NCBI GenBank assembly: GCA_031271295.1 | Contig: JAISVZ010000119.1 | Coordinates: 1 to 64,000, forward strand | Length of the DNA: 64,000 nt | Reading direction: 5' to 3' | DNA from: Clostridiales bacterium | GTDB lineage: Bacteria > Bacillota > Clostridia > Lachnospirales > WQUN01 | Part shown: positions 53,579 through 62,304 of the stretch, piece after piece | How the letters are laid out: every line of letters starts with the position of its first letter | How positions within the stretch are numbered: position 1 is the stretch's first letter | The notes under the pieces: model-generated | What the model saw: only the letters and a program-made list of their open reading frames with translations | The model's database searches: none | What the model was told of the DNA's origin: nothing | Program-made: the position numbers and the translations under genes

Positions 53579-54499
53579 ATGAAAACCGACCGGCTTTTGT
53601 CCATAGTTATCTATCTTTTAAGCCATGATAAAGTCAGCGCCGAAAAATTAGCCGAACGCTTTGAAGTTTCGCGGCGTACAATTGTTCGTAATATTGAGCA
53701 GATTTCGATGGCGGGAATTCCCATAAAATCTCTTTCCGGTCCTAAAGGCGGTTATTCTATTATGGAAGGTTACAAGCTTGACGGAAGGGTAATTAAAAAG
53801 GAAGAGCAGCAGTTAATTATAACGGCGATAAAGGGGTTTTTGTCCGCGTACGATGGCAAGCGATACGCCGAGGTACTGGAAAAGCTGATGTCACTTTTTT
53901 TAAAGCAGCAAAAAGGGCACATCTTTTTGGATTTTGGAGCTACGGGGGAAAATAACGAAACACAAGAAAAGCTGAAATCCCTTGAGGAAGCTATTGTTAA
54001 TAAAAAGGCTGTTCAAATTTTGTATGTTAACGCCGAAGGATACGAATCGAAGCGTTATGTTGAGCCGCTTGCGTTAAATTACCGTTGGTACGCGTGGTAT
54101 TTGCTTGCTTTTTGCCACACAAAACAGGATTATCGTATATTTAAGCTTGTTCGTATTAGCAGGCTTCAACTTACAAGAGCATCGTTTTTAAAAAAACACG
54201 CGGATGCGGATGTTTTACTTGAGCAGGCATTTCAGGAAAAACACCGTAAAAGTATTGACGTTACTCTTCTATGCAGAGCAGAAATTAAAGTTCAAATAAA
54301 AGAATACCTTGGCGGAGAAATTACGGAAACTTTTGAAAACGGAGATTTTATTTTAAGCATGAGAGTTTTTGAAGATGAAAGAATCTGGTTTGCCGTTTTG
54401 CTTAGCTTCGCGGACAAAATAAAGGTAATAAAACCTGATGAAATAAGGGATCGTCTTACCAAAACTGCCGAAAATATTTTATCACTCTACGATAATTAG
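53579..54499 (+). CDS. WYL-domain transcriptional regulator (YafY type)
   Basis: A 306-residue regulator of the usual length. The N-terminal helix-turn-helix is at about 1-60 (VSAEKLAERFEVSRRTIVRN), and the WYL ligand domain is in the middle (about 135-220, with VEPLALNYRWYAWYLLAF). A C-terminal oligomerisation part ends with AENILSLYDN. A perfect 13-bp inverted repeat overlaps its stop codon and lies before the next gene, making that gene the probable target. The GTGATGCC sequence precedes the ATG, with no strong ribosome site; it may be coupled to the GH16 gene. Confidence 0.9.
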   Translation: MKTDRLLSIVIYLLSHDKVSAEKLAERFEVSRRTIVRNIEQISMAGIPIKSLSGPKGGYSIMEGYKLDGRVIKKEEQQLIITAIKGFLSAYDGKRYAEVLEKLMSLFLKQQKGHIFLDFGATGENNETQEKLKSLEEAIVNKKAVQILYVNAEGYESKRYVEPLALNYRWYAWYLLAFCHTKQDYRIFKLVRISRLQLTRASFLKKHADADVLLEQAFQEKHRKSIDVTLLCRAEIKVQIKEYLGGEITETFENGDFILSMRVFEDERIWFAVLLSFADKIKVIKPDEIRDRLTKTAENILSLYDN

Positions 54500-54521
54500 T
54501 GACATACATATGTCACTAATT
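54494..54521. promoter_or_regulatory. perfect palindrome, probable WYL-regulator operator
   Basis: AATTAGTGACATA, two bases, then TATGTCACTAATT: a perfect 13-base inverted repeat. It overlaps the end of the regulator gene and the expected -35 region of a TATGCT box at 54528-54533, so a bound regulator should block transcription of the next gene. The partner is inferred from adjacency. Confidence 0.6.
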
Positions 54522-54574
54522 ATGTGTTATGCTGATATTAAAAAAAATATCGCATACGCAAAGGAGTGTAGTTT

Positions 54575-55480
54575 ATGGATTTTAGGGAGCAAAGGGGTAT
54601 TGGTTATTGCGGGCTTGCCTGCGTTTTATGCAGCGACAGCGAATGCGGCGGCTGCGCGGCGGTTTGCGCCGAAGGGGGAGGCTGCCCCGCCGGGAAATGC
54701 GCCGCGCAAAAGAAAACCGGCGGGTGTTACGCCTGCCCGGATTATGCTTCGTGTACGGAAGAAATGCCGAAAGGTAAGCGAAGCCGCGCGTTTAACAGAT
54801 ACGCAAGCGAGTTTGGGATAGAAGCGCTGATTGACAGATTGCGCACAAACCACGAAAACGGCATTACATATCACAAACCGGACAAAACCGTCGGGGATTA
54901 CGACAGATGTGAAACCGAGTGGGAAATTTTTCAGCTTCTGCGTTACGGGCGCAGCGACCCTTACGCAAAATGCCCGGAGTTTGATACCGAACATTTTCAT
55001 ATAAGGCAGGTAAACGAAGCCGATGCGGAGGGTTTGCTCTGCTTCTACGGCGATATGAGCGGATGGATGTTTTACGGCAACTCTTGGAGCAACGGCATAT
55101 TTTCATCCGAACACGCAACGGCTGACGAAATGCGCAGCTGCATCCGTTCCTGGCTGGATGTATACAAAATTAAGTATTACATAAGGTTTACCGTTATTGA
55201 TAAAGCAACGAATAAGCCTGCCGGGACGATAGAGGTTTTCGATAACTTTGACAAGCCCAAACGCGGAGCCGCCATGCATATAGACCTTTGCGAAGCGTAT
55301 GAAACGAGGGAGTATATTGCGGAATTGCTTGCGCTTGCGGATGATGAGTTTTTCCGTATTTTCGGGTTTAAATATCTTGCGGTAAAAGCTGGCGAGGGCG
55401 CGGAGCAGCGCCTTGCGGCGCTAAAATACGCCGGGTACGAGTTAGCGGATGAAAACTTTTGGCATAAAGCCGCCCGGTAA
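54575..55480 (+). CDS. Cys-rich DUF3795-like domain fused to GNAT acetyltransferase
   Basis: Residues 1-75 form a cysteine-rich domain like DUF3795 (YCGLACVLCSDSECGGC, then CYACPDYASC), probably binding zinc or iron. Residues about 145-300 form a GNAT-type N-acetyltransferase (FHIRQVNEADAEGL, IDLCEAYETREYI, AALKYAGYEL). The acceptor is unknown. AAGGAG lies before the ATG. The preceding palindrome and WYL regulator suggest it is induced by a ligand of the WYL protein. A hairpin and three tandem hairpin repeats follow it. Confidence 0.8.
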   Translation: MDFREQRGIGYCGLACVLCSDSECGGCAAVCAEGGGCPAGKCAAQKKTGGCYACPDYASCTEEMPKGKRSRAFNRYASEFGIEALIDRLRTNHENGITYHKPDKTVGDYDRCETEWEIFQLLRYGRSDPYAKCPEFDTEHFHIRQVNEADAEGLLCFYGDMSGWMFYGNSWSNGIFSSEHATADEMRSCIRSWLDVYKIKYYIRFTVIDKATNKPAGTIEVFDNFDKPKRGAAMHIDLCEAYETREYIAELLALADDEFFRIFGFKYLAVKAGEGAEQRLAALKYAGYELADENFWHKAAR

Positions 55481-55515
55481 TTTCCATTTCGTCTCCTTGA
55501 AATTCTTAAAACTAA

Positions 55516-55535
55516 GGGAGCCAACATTGGCTCCC
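55516..55535. terminator. GGGAGCCAA hairpin after the GNAT gene
   Basis: GGGAGCCAA and TTGGCTCCC form a 9-base inverted repeat with two bases between. No T-run follows directly, so it is a weak terminator by itself; the next hairpins have T-runs. Confidence 0.5.
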
Positions 55536-55546
55536 TCAATCTGTCC

Positions 55547-55660
55547 ATTTAGAAACGCCAAACAGCAGGCGTACTTTTTCGTTCTGATGTTTAAAACACC
55601 ATCAGCAGGTGTATTTTTTCATTCTGCCTCTTTAGAAACGCCGAACAGCAGGCGTATTTC
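55547..55660 (+). repeat. three tandem 41-42 bp hairpin repeats with T-runs
   Basis: Stems ACGCC/GGCGT (55555-55572), ACACC/GGTGT (55596-55612) and ACGCC/GGCGT (55638-55655) all have a CAGCA-containing loop, and are followed by CTTTTTC, ATTTTTTC and ATTTC. The middle copy changes G to A in one arm and C to T in the other, which keeps pairing. They look like tandem terminators or a structured RNA. The remainder of the 384-base gap is AT-rich and empty. Confidence 0.65.
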
Positions 55661-55797
55661 CTATATAAAATATACTCTAAGATGGTTTTTTGTCAATGAG
55701 AAAATAAAACTGAAATTATTAAGAAATTATTTTCCCCTAAATATTTTAGCCGTTTTTAGCAATTTTGATCCAAAAAACGCATGGTAAGGAACCGCAA

Positions 55798-55831
55798 AAC
55801 AGGGCGGCGAGATTATCCCGTCGCCCTGTTT
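55798..55831. terminator. hairpin terminator before the CPBP gene end
   Basis: ACAGGGCGGCGAGA pairs imperfectly with CCGTCGCCCTGT around TTATC, followed by TTCTG. On the reverse strand it lies just after the CPBP gene stop codon and is followed by TTTTGCGG, so it may serve both directions. Confidence 0.55.
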
Positions 55832-55864
55832 CTGTATGTGAGTTAGGCTGTAAAACCTGACACA

Positions 55865-56455
55865 TTATGAAAATGCCTGAATCGCGCATACAGTAAAATT
55901 GCCCAAACCATGCAGTACAATACCGGGAATAATTGAGCCGTCAAATGTTCGTTCACTTAGGTATGCGAGAGCATATCCGCCAATAAATGTTGTGAAAACT
56001 GCAATCGTTCCGCCCAAAAGAGTTAAGTCGGAGGAAAACACAATGTGCATCCCGGCGAACATCAGAGCATGAATTATATTTCCGAATTGGAATCCGAGCT
56101 TGCTATTCAATCGTTTGTTAATAAATCCGCGAAACAAAATTTCTTCCGCGAAACCCTGCTGAAAAAAACTGGCAATAAAAGCGGGAAGCAAGGCAGAAAT
56201 ACCAAACCCCAAGTACGCACTCGCTGACGGTTGCGTATATTTAGCGAAAATCGGCAAATGTGTCACTGCCCAAATAACGCAATATACAAGAATTGCATAT
56301 ACAGCGCGATTGTCGGTTAAATGCGGTTTGGTCAAGCCAAAATACCGGAAGAATCCATCTGACTTTCTCCCTTTAATCAACCACCATATAACCGGAAAAA
56401 TCGAGAAAACCACTATTTGCAAGATGGCACTGCGTATTACATAGCCGAAATCCAT
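55865..56455 (-). CDS. CPBP family intramembrane metalloprotease
   Basis: A 196-residue membrane protein with about six segments. It has the CPBP/Abi motif EEILFRG (E104, E105, R109) and two later histidines (H129, H137), the glutamates and histidines that bind the catalytic zinc in Rce1-like proteases. Such proteins act in bacteriocin self-immunity or membrane-protein processing; here no bacteriocin gene is visible. I took ATG 56455, 5 bases after GGGAGG; a TTG upstream at 56506 lacks a site. Confidence 0.83.
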   Translation of the reverse strand: MDFGYVIRSAILQIVVFSIFPVIWWLIKGRKSDGFFRYFGLTKPHLTDNRAVYAILVYCVIWAVTHLPIFAKYTQPSASAYLGFGISALLPAFIASFFQQGFAEEILFRGFINKRLNSKLGFQFGNIIHALMFAGMHIVFSSDLTLLGGTIAVFTTFIGGYALAYLSERTFDGSIIPGIVLHGLGNFTVCAIQAFS

Positions 56456-56886
56456 TAAGCCCTCCCTTATATACTCTTGCAGTAAACATAGAGTAGAATA
56501 CTGCAATTTTACAGGAAAATCAAGTAACTATTCACATCCCCCACGAATTTTAGTTTCATAATTAACTGTCCTTTATAAAAATATAAAAAATTACAATGCT
56601 TCTTTGAAATGATTTTTGAACAGTAACCAAGAAAGAGAATAAGCATCGCTTAACACTTCTAAAATTTGCGTTTTACAAAGAATACGAGTACAATTTATAA
56701 GGAATAATAAATTGCGGCAAGCAAATTACGAAATAAACTATTCGTATGTATTGAGGATTGAAAATGACTGAGATAGTGCTAAATGCAAACACATTACCGG
56801 AGCAGATTTCCCGGTTGTGATGTCATCAACGAAAAAGAGCCTATAAATTTTCATTGGATAAGATAGGCAGTAATCGAGGTTTTTAA
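56456..56886. other. 431-base gap with a possible gene remnant
   Basis: Mostly AT-rich. A short frame at 56764-56820 (MTEIVLNANTLPEQISRL, then stop) resembles the start of small AbrB/antitoxin-like proteins, and further codons after the stop do not continue a recognisable domain. It is probably a decayed fragment. No promoter, RNA gene or repeat stands out otherwise. Confidence 0.35.
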
Positions 56887-57870
56887 ATGGATAAAATTAC
56901 GGAACAAATTCAGCGCAGGCGTATGCACGGGCTGTACCTTTCGCGCGGGTGCGGCGATATTACGGAGCTTGCGCATAAGCTTCTTGGGCTGCACTGCTGG
57001 TTTCACCGCAATGTGGCCTTTTCCGCGTTAATCCGCGGGGCGCTTCTTATTGGATGGAAAACGGCGCTTACAAAAACTTGGATTCACCACGCGCTGCACG
57101 GCGTAGCCTATGAGGATTTGCCAAACCTTCTTGCGCTTAACTCCGGCCCTTGGCGCTGGGGCGAAGAGTACAAGGAAATAGCCGATAGGGTTATAAGCCT
57201 AATGGAGGACGGCGTTTATTCCCGCGCCGAAATGCGCAAAATATTCGCAAACGATTACGACCGGCAAACAATTGAAAACGCGCTGTCTCCCTGGGGCGGC
57301 GTTTTTGTTGAGCTGGCGCGTTTGGGCAAGATAGCGTTCCGCGATATGACAAGCCGCGATTTCGATTTGATAAGCGCCGAGCCTACCCGAACCTTTGAGG
57401 ATGTTTTGCCCGAAATGTTTGGCAGGTTTCTCGCGTCTTACGGCCCGGCAACCCTCGCGGACGCGGCGTGGTTTTTCGGGCTTCAAAAGGAGCGGAAAAA
57501 GGAACTTTACGCGCTTAATTTGGACGGGTACTCACGCCTTGAACTTGGTAAAAGCGTTTACTATTACATTGACGATAACGCTAACATGGGCGATATCCCG
57601 GAACTTACACTGCTGGCCGGTTTCGACCCTTTAATTGTTTCCTACGCGGACCGCGGCGCGGTTTTGCCGCCGGAATACAAAAAGGCTGTTGTAATGAAAA
57701 GCGGCATATGCCTTCCAACAATTGCGGTAAACGGATTGGTTGCGGGGCTTTGGAATATTAAAAACGGCGAACCCACCGCCTCGTTTTTCGAAAATCAGCC
57801 CAAACGAATACGCGATACGGTGTTCGATATGGCAAGCGATATTTGCAGGCAAACACGGTATCAAATATGA
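56887..57870 (+). CDS. AlkZ-like winged-helix DNA-binding protein (HTH_42)
   Basis: This 327-residue protein matches the HTH_42/AlkZ family of DNA glycosylases that remove alkylated or crosslinked bases. It has LGLH at residues 33-36 where AlkZ has its catalytic QxQ, then the tandem winged-helix body (YSRAEMRKIF, FLASYGPATLADAAWFFGL) and the late LLAGFDPLIVSY-type motif with a final basic tail. Here the catalytic pair is replaced by His36 and Trp38 (HCW). The protein may bind DNA without glycosylase activity or use other residues. The stop codon lies just before the next promoter. Confidence 0.75.
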   Translation: MDKITEQIQRRRMHGLYLSRGCGDITELAHKLLGLHCWFHRNVAFSALIRGALLIGWKTALTKTWIHHALHGVAYEDLPNLLALNSGPWRWGEEYKEIADRVISLMEDGVYSRAEMRKIFANDYDRQTIENALSPWGGVFVELARLGKIAFRDMTSRDFDLISAEPTRTFEDVLPEMFGRFLASYGPATLADAAWFFGLQKERKKELYALNLDGYSRLELGKSVYYYIDDNANMGDIPELTLLAGFDPLIVSYADRGAVLPPEYKKAVVMKSGICLPTIAVNGLVAGLWNIKNGEPTASFFENQPKRIRDTVFDMASDICRQTRYQI

Positions 57871-57872
57871 AT

Positions 57873-57904
57873 TTGACAATTGACCCTGAATCAATTATAA
57901 TTGA
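57873..57904 (+). promoter_or_regulatory. consensus promoter with overlapping palindrome
   Basis: TTGACA (57873-57878) and TATAAT (57896-57901) are exact consensus hexamers 17 bases apart. TCAATTATAATTGA (57891-57904) is a perfect 14-base palindrome covering the -10 box. A repressor bound there would block RNA polymerase; the TetR gene two genes later is the likely one. Confidence 0.65.
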
Positions 57905-57937
57905 CTTCAAATCAATTATGAAGGTCAGGTGAATAGA

Positions 57938-59110
57938 ATGCAGTATCGGCAGGACAAAAGAAACGGCAAGCAGCTTTCAATTTTAGGTTTTGGTTGTATG
58001 CGTTTTCCCGCAAACAAGGCAAAAACAGAACAGCTTCTTCTTAAAGCGGTTGAGCGAGGAATAAATTACTTCGATACCGCGTATTTATATCCCGGCAGTG
58101 AAGAAATTTTGGGGGAGGTTTTCGAAGGGCACGGCTTGCGGGAAAAGGTGAATATCGCCACAAAACTGCCCCAGGTTGCGGTTGATACCCCGGAGGATTT
58201 CGATCGCTTTTTCGAAATTCAAAAAAGAAGGCTGCGTACAGGATATATCGACTATTACCTGTTGCACAATATATCCGATTTCGGGCAGTGGGAAAAGCTG
58301 TGTAAACTCGGAATTGAAAAATGGATTGCCGCCAAGAAAAGCAGCGGCGAAATCAAGCAAATTGGGTTTAGCTACCACGGTTCTTTTGATGATTTTGAAA
58401 AGTTAGTAGATTCTTATGATTGGGATTTCGTCCAAATTCAATACAACTACATAAACTCAAATTACCAAGCGGGCGTTGACGGTTTACGCAAGGCGGCGGG
58501 CAAAAGTTTGCCTGTATTTATTATGGAACCGTTGCTGGGCGGAAAGCTTGCCAATTTACCTAAAGACGCAATTGAGGTATTACATAAAGCAAAACCAGGT
58601 TCAACCGCTGTTAGCTGGGCGTTTAATTGGCTTTGGAACGACCCTGATATAACGCTGCTGCTCTCCGGCATGAACGAAAACAGCCAGTTAGACGAAAATT
58701 TAGCTTTGGCCGAAGCCGCATTGCCAAACAGCTTTTCAAACGCGCAATTGCAAACCATTCAGGACATAAAGGACATATTTAACAGAAGCTTCAAGGTTCC
58801 GTGTACGGGCTGTAATTATTGTATGCCATGCCCGAAAAAAATTAATATTCCGGCTTGCTTTGCCGCTTATAACGAAAGCTACGCGCTAAGTTTTGGGGCG
58901 GGTATATACGCGTATATGATGAGCGCGGGCGCGATGGGTGAATTTCCGCATTACGCAAGCGATTGTGTTAATTGCGGCAAATGCGCCAAGCAATGTCCTC
59001 AGCGTATTGAAATTCCGAAACAGTTAAAAAATGTTCGGCGCAGGCTGCAATTGCCGGGCATTAAAAAAATAATGCCTTTTGCCTCGAAATTGATGGCACG
59101 CGGCAAGTAA
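57938..59110 (+). CDS. aldo/keto reductase with C-terminal 4Fe-4S domain
   Basis: Residues 1-270 form an aldo/keto reductase (LGFGCMRFP, FDTAYLYPGSE with catalytic Asp and Tyr, IATKLP, YYLLHNI). The C-terminus has two ferredoxin-type cysteine sets: CTGCNYCMPCPK and CVNCGKCAKQCPQ, which can hold 4Fe-4S clusters. Such fusions are common in anaerobes and reduce aldehydes or quinones using NADPH or ferredoxin electrons. I took ATG 57938 (MQYRQDKRN), since an upstream GTG at 57929 adds three residues and lacks better support. It has a strong promoter with palindrome and is followed by a TetR gene. Confidence 0.87.
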   Translation: MQYRQDKRNGKQLSILGFGCMRFPANKAKTEQLLLKAVERGINYFDTAYLYPGSEEILGEVFEGHGLREKVNIATKLPQVAVDTPEDFDRFFEIQKRRLRTGYIDYYLLHNISDFGQWEKLCKLGIEKWIAAKKSSGEIKQIGFSYHGSFDDFEKLVDSYDWDFVQIQYNYINSNYQAGVDGLRKAAGKSLPVFIMEPLLGGKLANLPKDAIEVLHKAKPGSTAVSWAFNWLWNDPDITLLLSGMNENSQLDENLALAEAALPNSFSNAQLQTIQDIKDIFNRSFKVPCTGCNYCMPCPKKINIPACFAAYNESYALSFGAGIYAYMMSAGAMGEFPHYASDCVNCGKCAKQCPQRIEIPKQLKNVRRRLQLPGIKKIMPFASKLMARGK

Positions 59111-59183
59111 ACAAGGTTTCAGCTCGCACTTGCGGCTTCGCCAAAACCTATTATACGGGGTGATTGGAATAAATAAACGGGCA

Positions 59184-59828
59184 ATGACAAAAGAAGCAAA
59201 GGATACAAAAGAACAGGCAATACTCAATATGGCGGGGAAAATGTTTCTTGCGGCGGATTATGAAAAAATCAAAATGTCGGATTTGGCAAAAGAAGTTGGA
59301 ATATCTAACGGTCTTTTATATGTCTATTTTAAAACAAAGGAAACGCTTTTTATGAGGCTGCTTTGCAGGGAGTATGACAAGCGCCTCGACTACCTTACGG
59401 GCATTGCAAAAAAGACTGATTTCAAAAGCTTTGCCGATGTTAAGCGGCTTTTTATCACCGAGCTTGAATTGCTTGTAAAGAGCAACCCGCTGTATATCGG
59501 GCTTGAAGCTATGCGCCCGGCAATATTGGAAAAAAACACCGACCTTGAGATGCTATTTGATATCAAGAAGAATTTATTTAAACGCGCCGTTGAATTATCG
59601 GCAATTATCAGCAATAACGGCGTTATATTTGAGCGTCAGATTATTGAAATTTTTTTCATGGAATCCGCAATTATAATAGGGTGCAGGTTAAATTCCGGCC
59701 TGCCCGCCGGTGTTGCGGAAATTGTTGACCGGATAGGGATGAAAGAATTTCACCGCGATTTTGAAACTGATGTTTTAAACGCGTTTAGCTGCTATCTTGA
59801 CGGGTTTGAAGCAAAGCTAAGTTGCTAA
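59184..59828 (+). CDS. TetR family transcriptional regulator
   Basis: The N-terminal helix-turn-helix matches TetR (AGKMFLAADYEKIKMSDLAK, VGISNGLLYVYFKTKETLF) and the rest is the all-helical ligand-binding part. The length of 214 residues is usual. I took ATG 59184 because the HTH begins about 20 residues later; the weak upstream sequence gives no clear ribosome site. It is 73 bases after the aldo/keto reductase and probably represses that gene through the palindrome at 57891. The ligand is unknown. Confidence 0.85.
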   Translation: MTKEAKDTKEQAILNMAGKMFLAADYEKIKMSDLAKEVGISNGLLYVYFKTKETLFMRLLCREYDKRLDYLTGIAKKTDFKSFADVKRLFITELELLVKSNPLYIGLEAMRPAILEKNTDLEMLFDIKKNLFKRAVELSAIISNNGVIFERQIIEIFFMESAIIIGCRLNSGLPAGVAEIVDRIGMKEFHRDFETDVLNAFSCYLDGFEAKLSC

Positions 59829-59842
59829 ACCCCGGCTGCGTT

Positions 59843-60793
59843 TTATATCCGGTTCAGCATTTTAATACACAAGTAAGACAGATACGGCGATACGGTTTTC
59901 TTCTGCCCAAAATCCCAGCCTTTGCATTTTGTGTATACGGATTCGGGGGTGAATAAGCCGTTTTCGTCTTGTTTTGCTCTTATTAGTTGCGCCATTTCAT
60001 GAAACCTTTTATCGGTTTTCGCAAAATCAAATTTCGCCAAGCAACCGGTAACGCTTACAATATCGTACCACATCGCGGGCGCTTTCAGCTTCCTAAAATC
60101 GTTACCCATGTAAAACATATAGGGGTGCCTCTCCAAGCTGTTATCCCACAAAGTAAGAATACTCTCCGCCGCGTTTTTGGCAATTTCACTGTGTTTGTAT
60201 TCGTCAATATCCGAAAGAAGATCAAGCATTATAAGCGTTGCGTAAGGGCACGGGTCGTCCTTTCTTCCCGGCCCTCTGAACTTGCCCATTTCCCGCGAAA
60301 CCGAACAGGGGAAACCCTGCGGCTGGGTGAGGGATACCAAATAATCCGCGCCCGGTTTTATGTACAGCCCGTAATCCATACCGGCTTTAAGCAGCGCCGT
60401 AAGCAGTAACGGCGCGTCGCAAAGGCACCAGCCAAACGAATCCTTGCCCGTTCCCCCAAAGTGTTCGGGTATATTTGTTAAGGATTGATATACTCCGTTT
60501 TCGTCCCTGCGGGCGATTATCTGCGTTATCGCGCTTTCAATTTCGGGTATGCCGGTATCAAAGCCGATTTCAAGCAAAAATAAAAGTTTGTGAACAGGCA
60601 ATTCGGGGTTTTTATGGTTACTGACTGTTTTGCTGTGAAAGGCGGTTATATCGTTTAAGTATGACCGGATTTTTTCATCTTGCAACGCCAAATTGCGCAG
60701 TGAGGTTAAATCCGCTTTGCTTTCGCCGAGAAGGTTTAAACGTATTGCGTATTGCAGATAAGGCTCGCTGATATACAGAAGGTTTTCGTACAT
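59843..60793 (-). CDS. prenyltransferase-like alpha/alpha-toroid protein
   Basis: A 316-residue protein with repeated helical motifs of the terpene cyclase/prenyltransferase toroid (IIARRDENGVYQSL, SFGWCLCDAPLLLTALLKAG, LIRAKQDENGLFTPESV). The catalytic motif of squalene cyclases (DCTAE) is not seen, so it is not a known cyclase. It may be a scaffold or a hydrolase of similar fold. GGAGG lies before the ATG. It is convergent with the TetR gene. The function cannot be named. Confidence 0.6.
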   Translation of the reverse strand: MYENLLYISEPYLQYAIRLNLLGESKADLTSLRNLALQDEKIRSYLNDITAFHSKTVSNHKNPELPVHKLLFLLEIGFDTGIPEIESAITQIIARRDENGVYQSLTNIPEHFGGTGKDSFGWCLCDAPLLLTALLKAGMDYGLYIKPGADYLVSLTQPQGFPCSVSREMGKFRGPGRKDDPCPYATLIMLDLLSDIDEYKHSEIAKNAAESILTLWDNSLERHPYMFYMGNDFRKLKAPAMWYDIVSVTGCLAKFDFAKTDKRFHEMAQLIRAKQDENGLFTPESVYTKCKGWDFGQKKTVSPYLSYLCIKMLNRI

Positions 60794-60961
60794 GAGTCAT
60801 CCTCCGGGGTTCGCGTTTTTATTTTTCAACCACAGAATTCATATGCATTAACTCCCCAAATATTATACAATGACTAAATAACGGTTGGCAAATACTTCTT
60901 GCCTCTGGAATGTGAACATTAACAACCGCCGCAAATAAATTTTAACCCTGAAATATTTAAC

Positions 60962-60990
60962 TTGAAAAAACTCAATTAAAGCGTTATTAT
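60962..60990 (+). promoter_or_regulatory. probable promoter of the EAL-HDOD gene
   Basis: TTGAAA (60962-60967) and TATTAT (60985-60990) are 17 bases apart; the AAGGAGG ribosome site precedes ATG 61081. The rest of the 287-base gap shows nothing. Confidence 0.5.
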
Positions 60991-61080
60991 ACTTGTAAAC
61001 CAATCATTCCGGAATTTGCCGCATTCGCGAAACGTTACGCGCAAGGGTTTCCGTGTTTTTATCCGAAAAGGAGGTCTTTT

Positions 61081-62292
61081 ATGTTAATTTCCCTTATTCC
61101 CATGTTTGACGCAAAAATGGCGGTAGAAGGTTATTACTTTGTTGCAAGAAAGGCGAATAACCTGCTGCTTAACGCGCAAAGCTCCAAGGTTTTAGACGGC
61201 GTTTTATCCTCGCGCGCGCTGGATGTTATAAACTCCGTTGGCATATCGGCGCTTACCGGAGATAAGCCTGTGTTTGTTCCAATTAACCCATTGGCGCTTC
61301 TGGTAAATATTGAAGACCAGTGCAACGAATCGCCGGAAAAAATAATTTTTGTATTGGATTCCACAATAGAACCCGAAGAAATGTACATAAACAAAATTTC
61401 CGCGATGCTTAACAAAGGCTATACCTTTGCGCTTAGGCACGTAAAAAATTTCGATTATTACGCGAAACTGCTCCCGTATATGCAATATCTTTTTTTGGAC
61501 AGCCGAAACACCGATTTAAGGGCGTCGCAGCTTTACCTTAAAGCAAACTATCCCAATTTACAACTCGTCGTTTCAAAAATTGAGGATTCTCAAAAATTTG
61601 ACGAGGTTAAATACGGCAAGTTCGATCTGTTCGAGGGTAAATTCTACCGTTTACCGCTTTCAAAGGGTTCCTACGCGGTTAGCCCGCTAAAGGTTAACTA
61701 CATTCAGCTTTTAAATATCGTTAACGACGAAAACTTCGAGCTTAACGAGGTTGCCGACGTTGTTCAGCAGGATACCGCCCTTGCTATATCCCTGCTTAGA
61801 ATGGTTAACAAGTTTGGGCTTGCTTCCGAGGTTAAAAGCATTAACCACGCAGCCGCAATGATAGGCCAGTCCGAACTGCGCCGGTGGATAACAACCGCGG
61901 TTGCGGATAAACTCTACGCCGACAAGCCGAACGAAATTACCCGCCTTTCGCTTCTTCGCGCCAAGTTTGCGGAAAATTTGGCTCCGTTTTTCGAAATGGC
62001 GATTCTTTCAAAAGAATTGTACCTTATGGGGCTGTTTTCGGTTTTGGATATCATTTTGGAAATGCCGATATCGGAAGCTCTGAGTTTGGTTAAAGTTTCG
62101 GATACAATCCGCGCCGCGCTTGTAGAGAACAAGGGAAGGTACGTTGAGGTATTAAACTTCATTAAAGCCTACGAATCCGCGGATTGGCAGGATGTTGCAA
62201 GGATGGTTATTCTCCACAATATAGATGAAAACAAGCTGTATAACGCCTTTATTGAGTCAGCGCTATGGTACAGTAAGTTAATTTCGGTTTAA
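61081..62292 (+). CDS. degenerate EAL - HDOD domain signalling protein
   Basis: Residues about 1-200 have the layout of an EAL domain (IPMFDAKMAVEGYYFVARK) but lack the EAL/ELL catalytic motif and metal ligands, so it is unlikely to cut cyclic-di-GMP. Residues about 205-400 are an HDOD domain (LLNIVNDENFELNEVADVVQ, ALAISLLRMVNK, IGQSELRRWITT), which acts as a signalling or output module. This is the YuxH-type architecture. It could bind cyclic-di-GMP or a protein partner. AAGGAGG is the ribosome site. An ABC exporter gene follows 12 bases later and is probably co-transcribed. Confidence 0.83.
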   Translation: MLISLIPMFDAKMAVEGYYFVARKANNLLLNAQSSKVLDGVLSSRALDVINSVGISALTGDKPVFVPINPLALLVNIEDQCNESPEKIIFVLDSTIEPEEMYINKISAMLNKGYTFALRHVKNFDYYAKLLPYMQYLFLDSRNTDLRASQLYLKANYPNLQLVVSKIEDSQKFDEVKYGKFDLFEGKFYRLPLSKGSYAVSPLKVNYIQLLNIVNDENFELNEVADVVQQDTALAISLLRMVNKFGLASEVKSINHAAAMIGQSELRRWITTAVADKLYADKPNEITRLSLLRAKFAENLAPFFEMAILSKELYLMGLFSVLDIILEMPISEALSLVKVSDTIRAALVENKGRYVEVLNFIKAYESADWQDVARMVILHNIDENKLYNAFIESALWYSKLISV

Positions 62293-62304
62293 GGGGACTT
62301 ATAA

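Noticed and set aside
54510-54821. 103-codon frame overlapping the Cys-rich GNAT gene
   Set aside because: Other-frame shadow of a gene with good domain matches.
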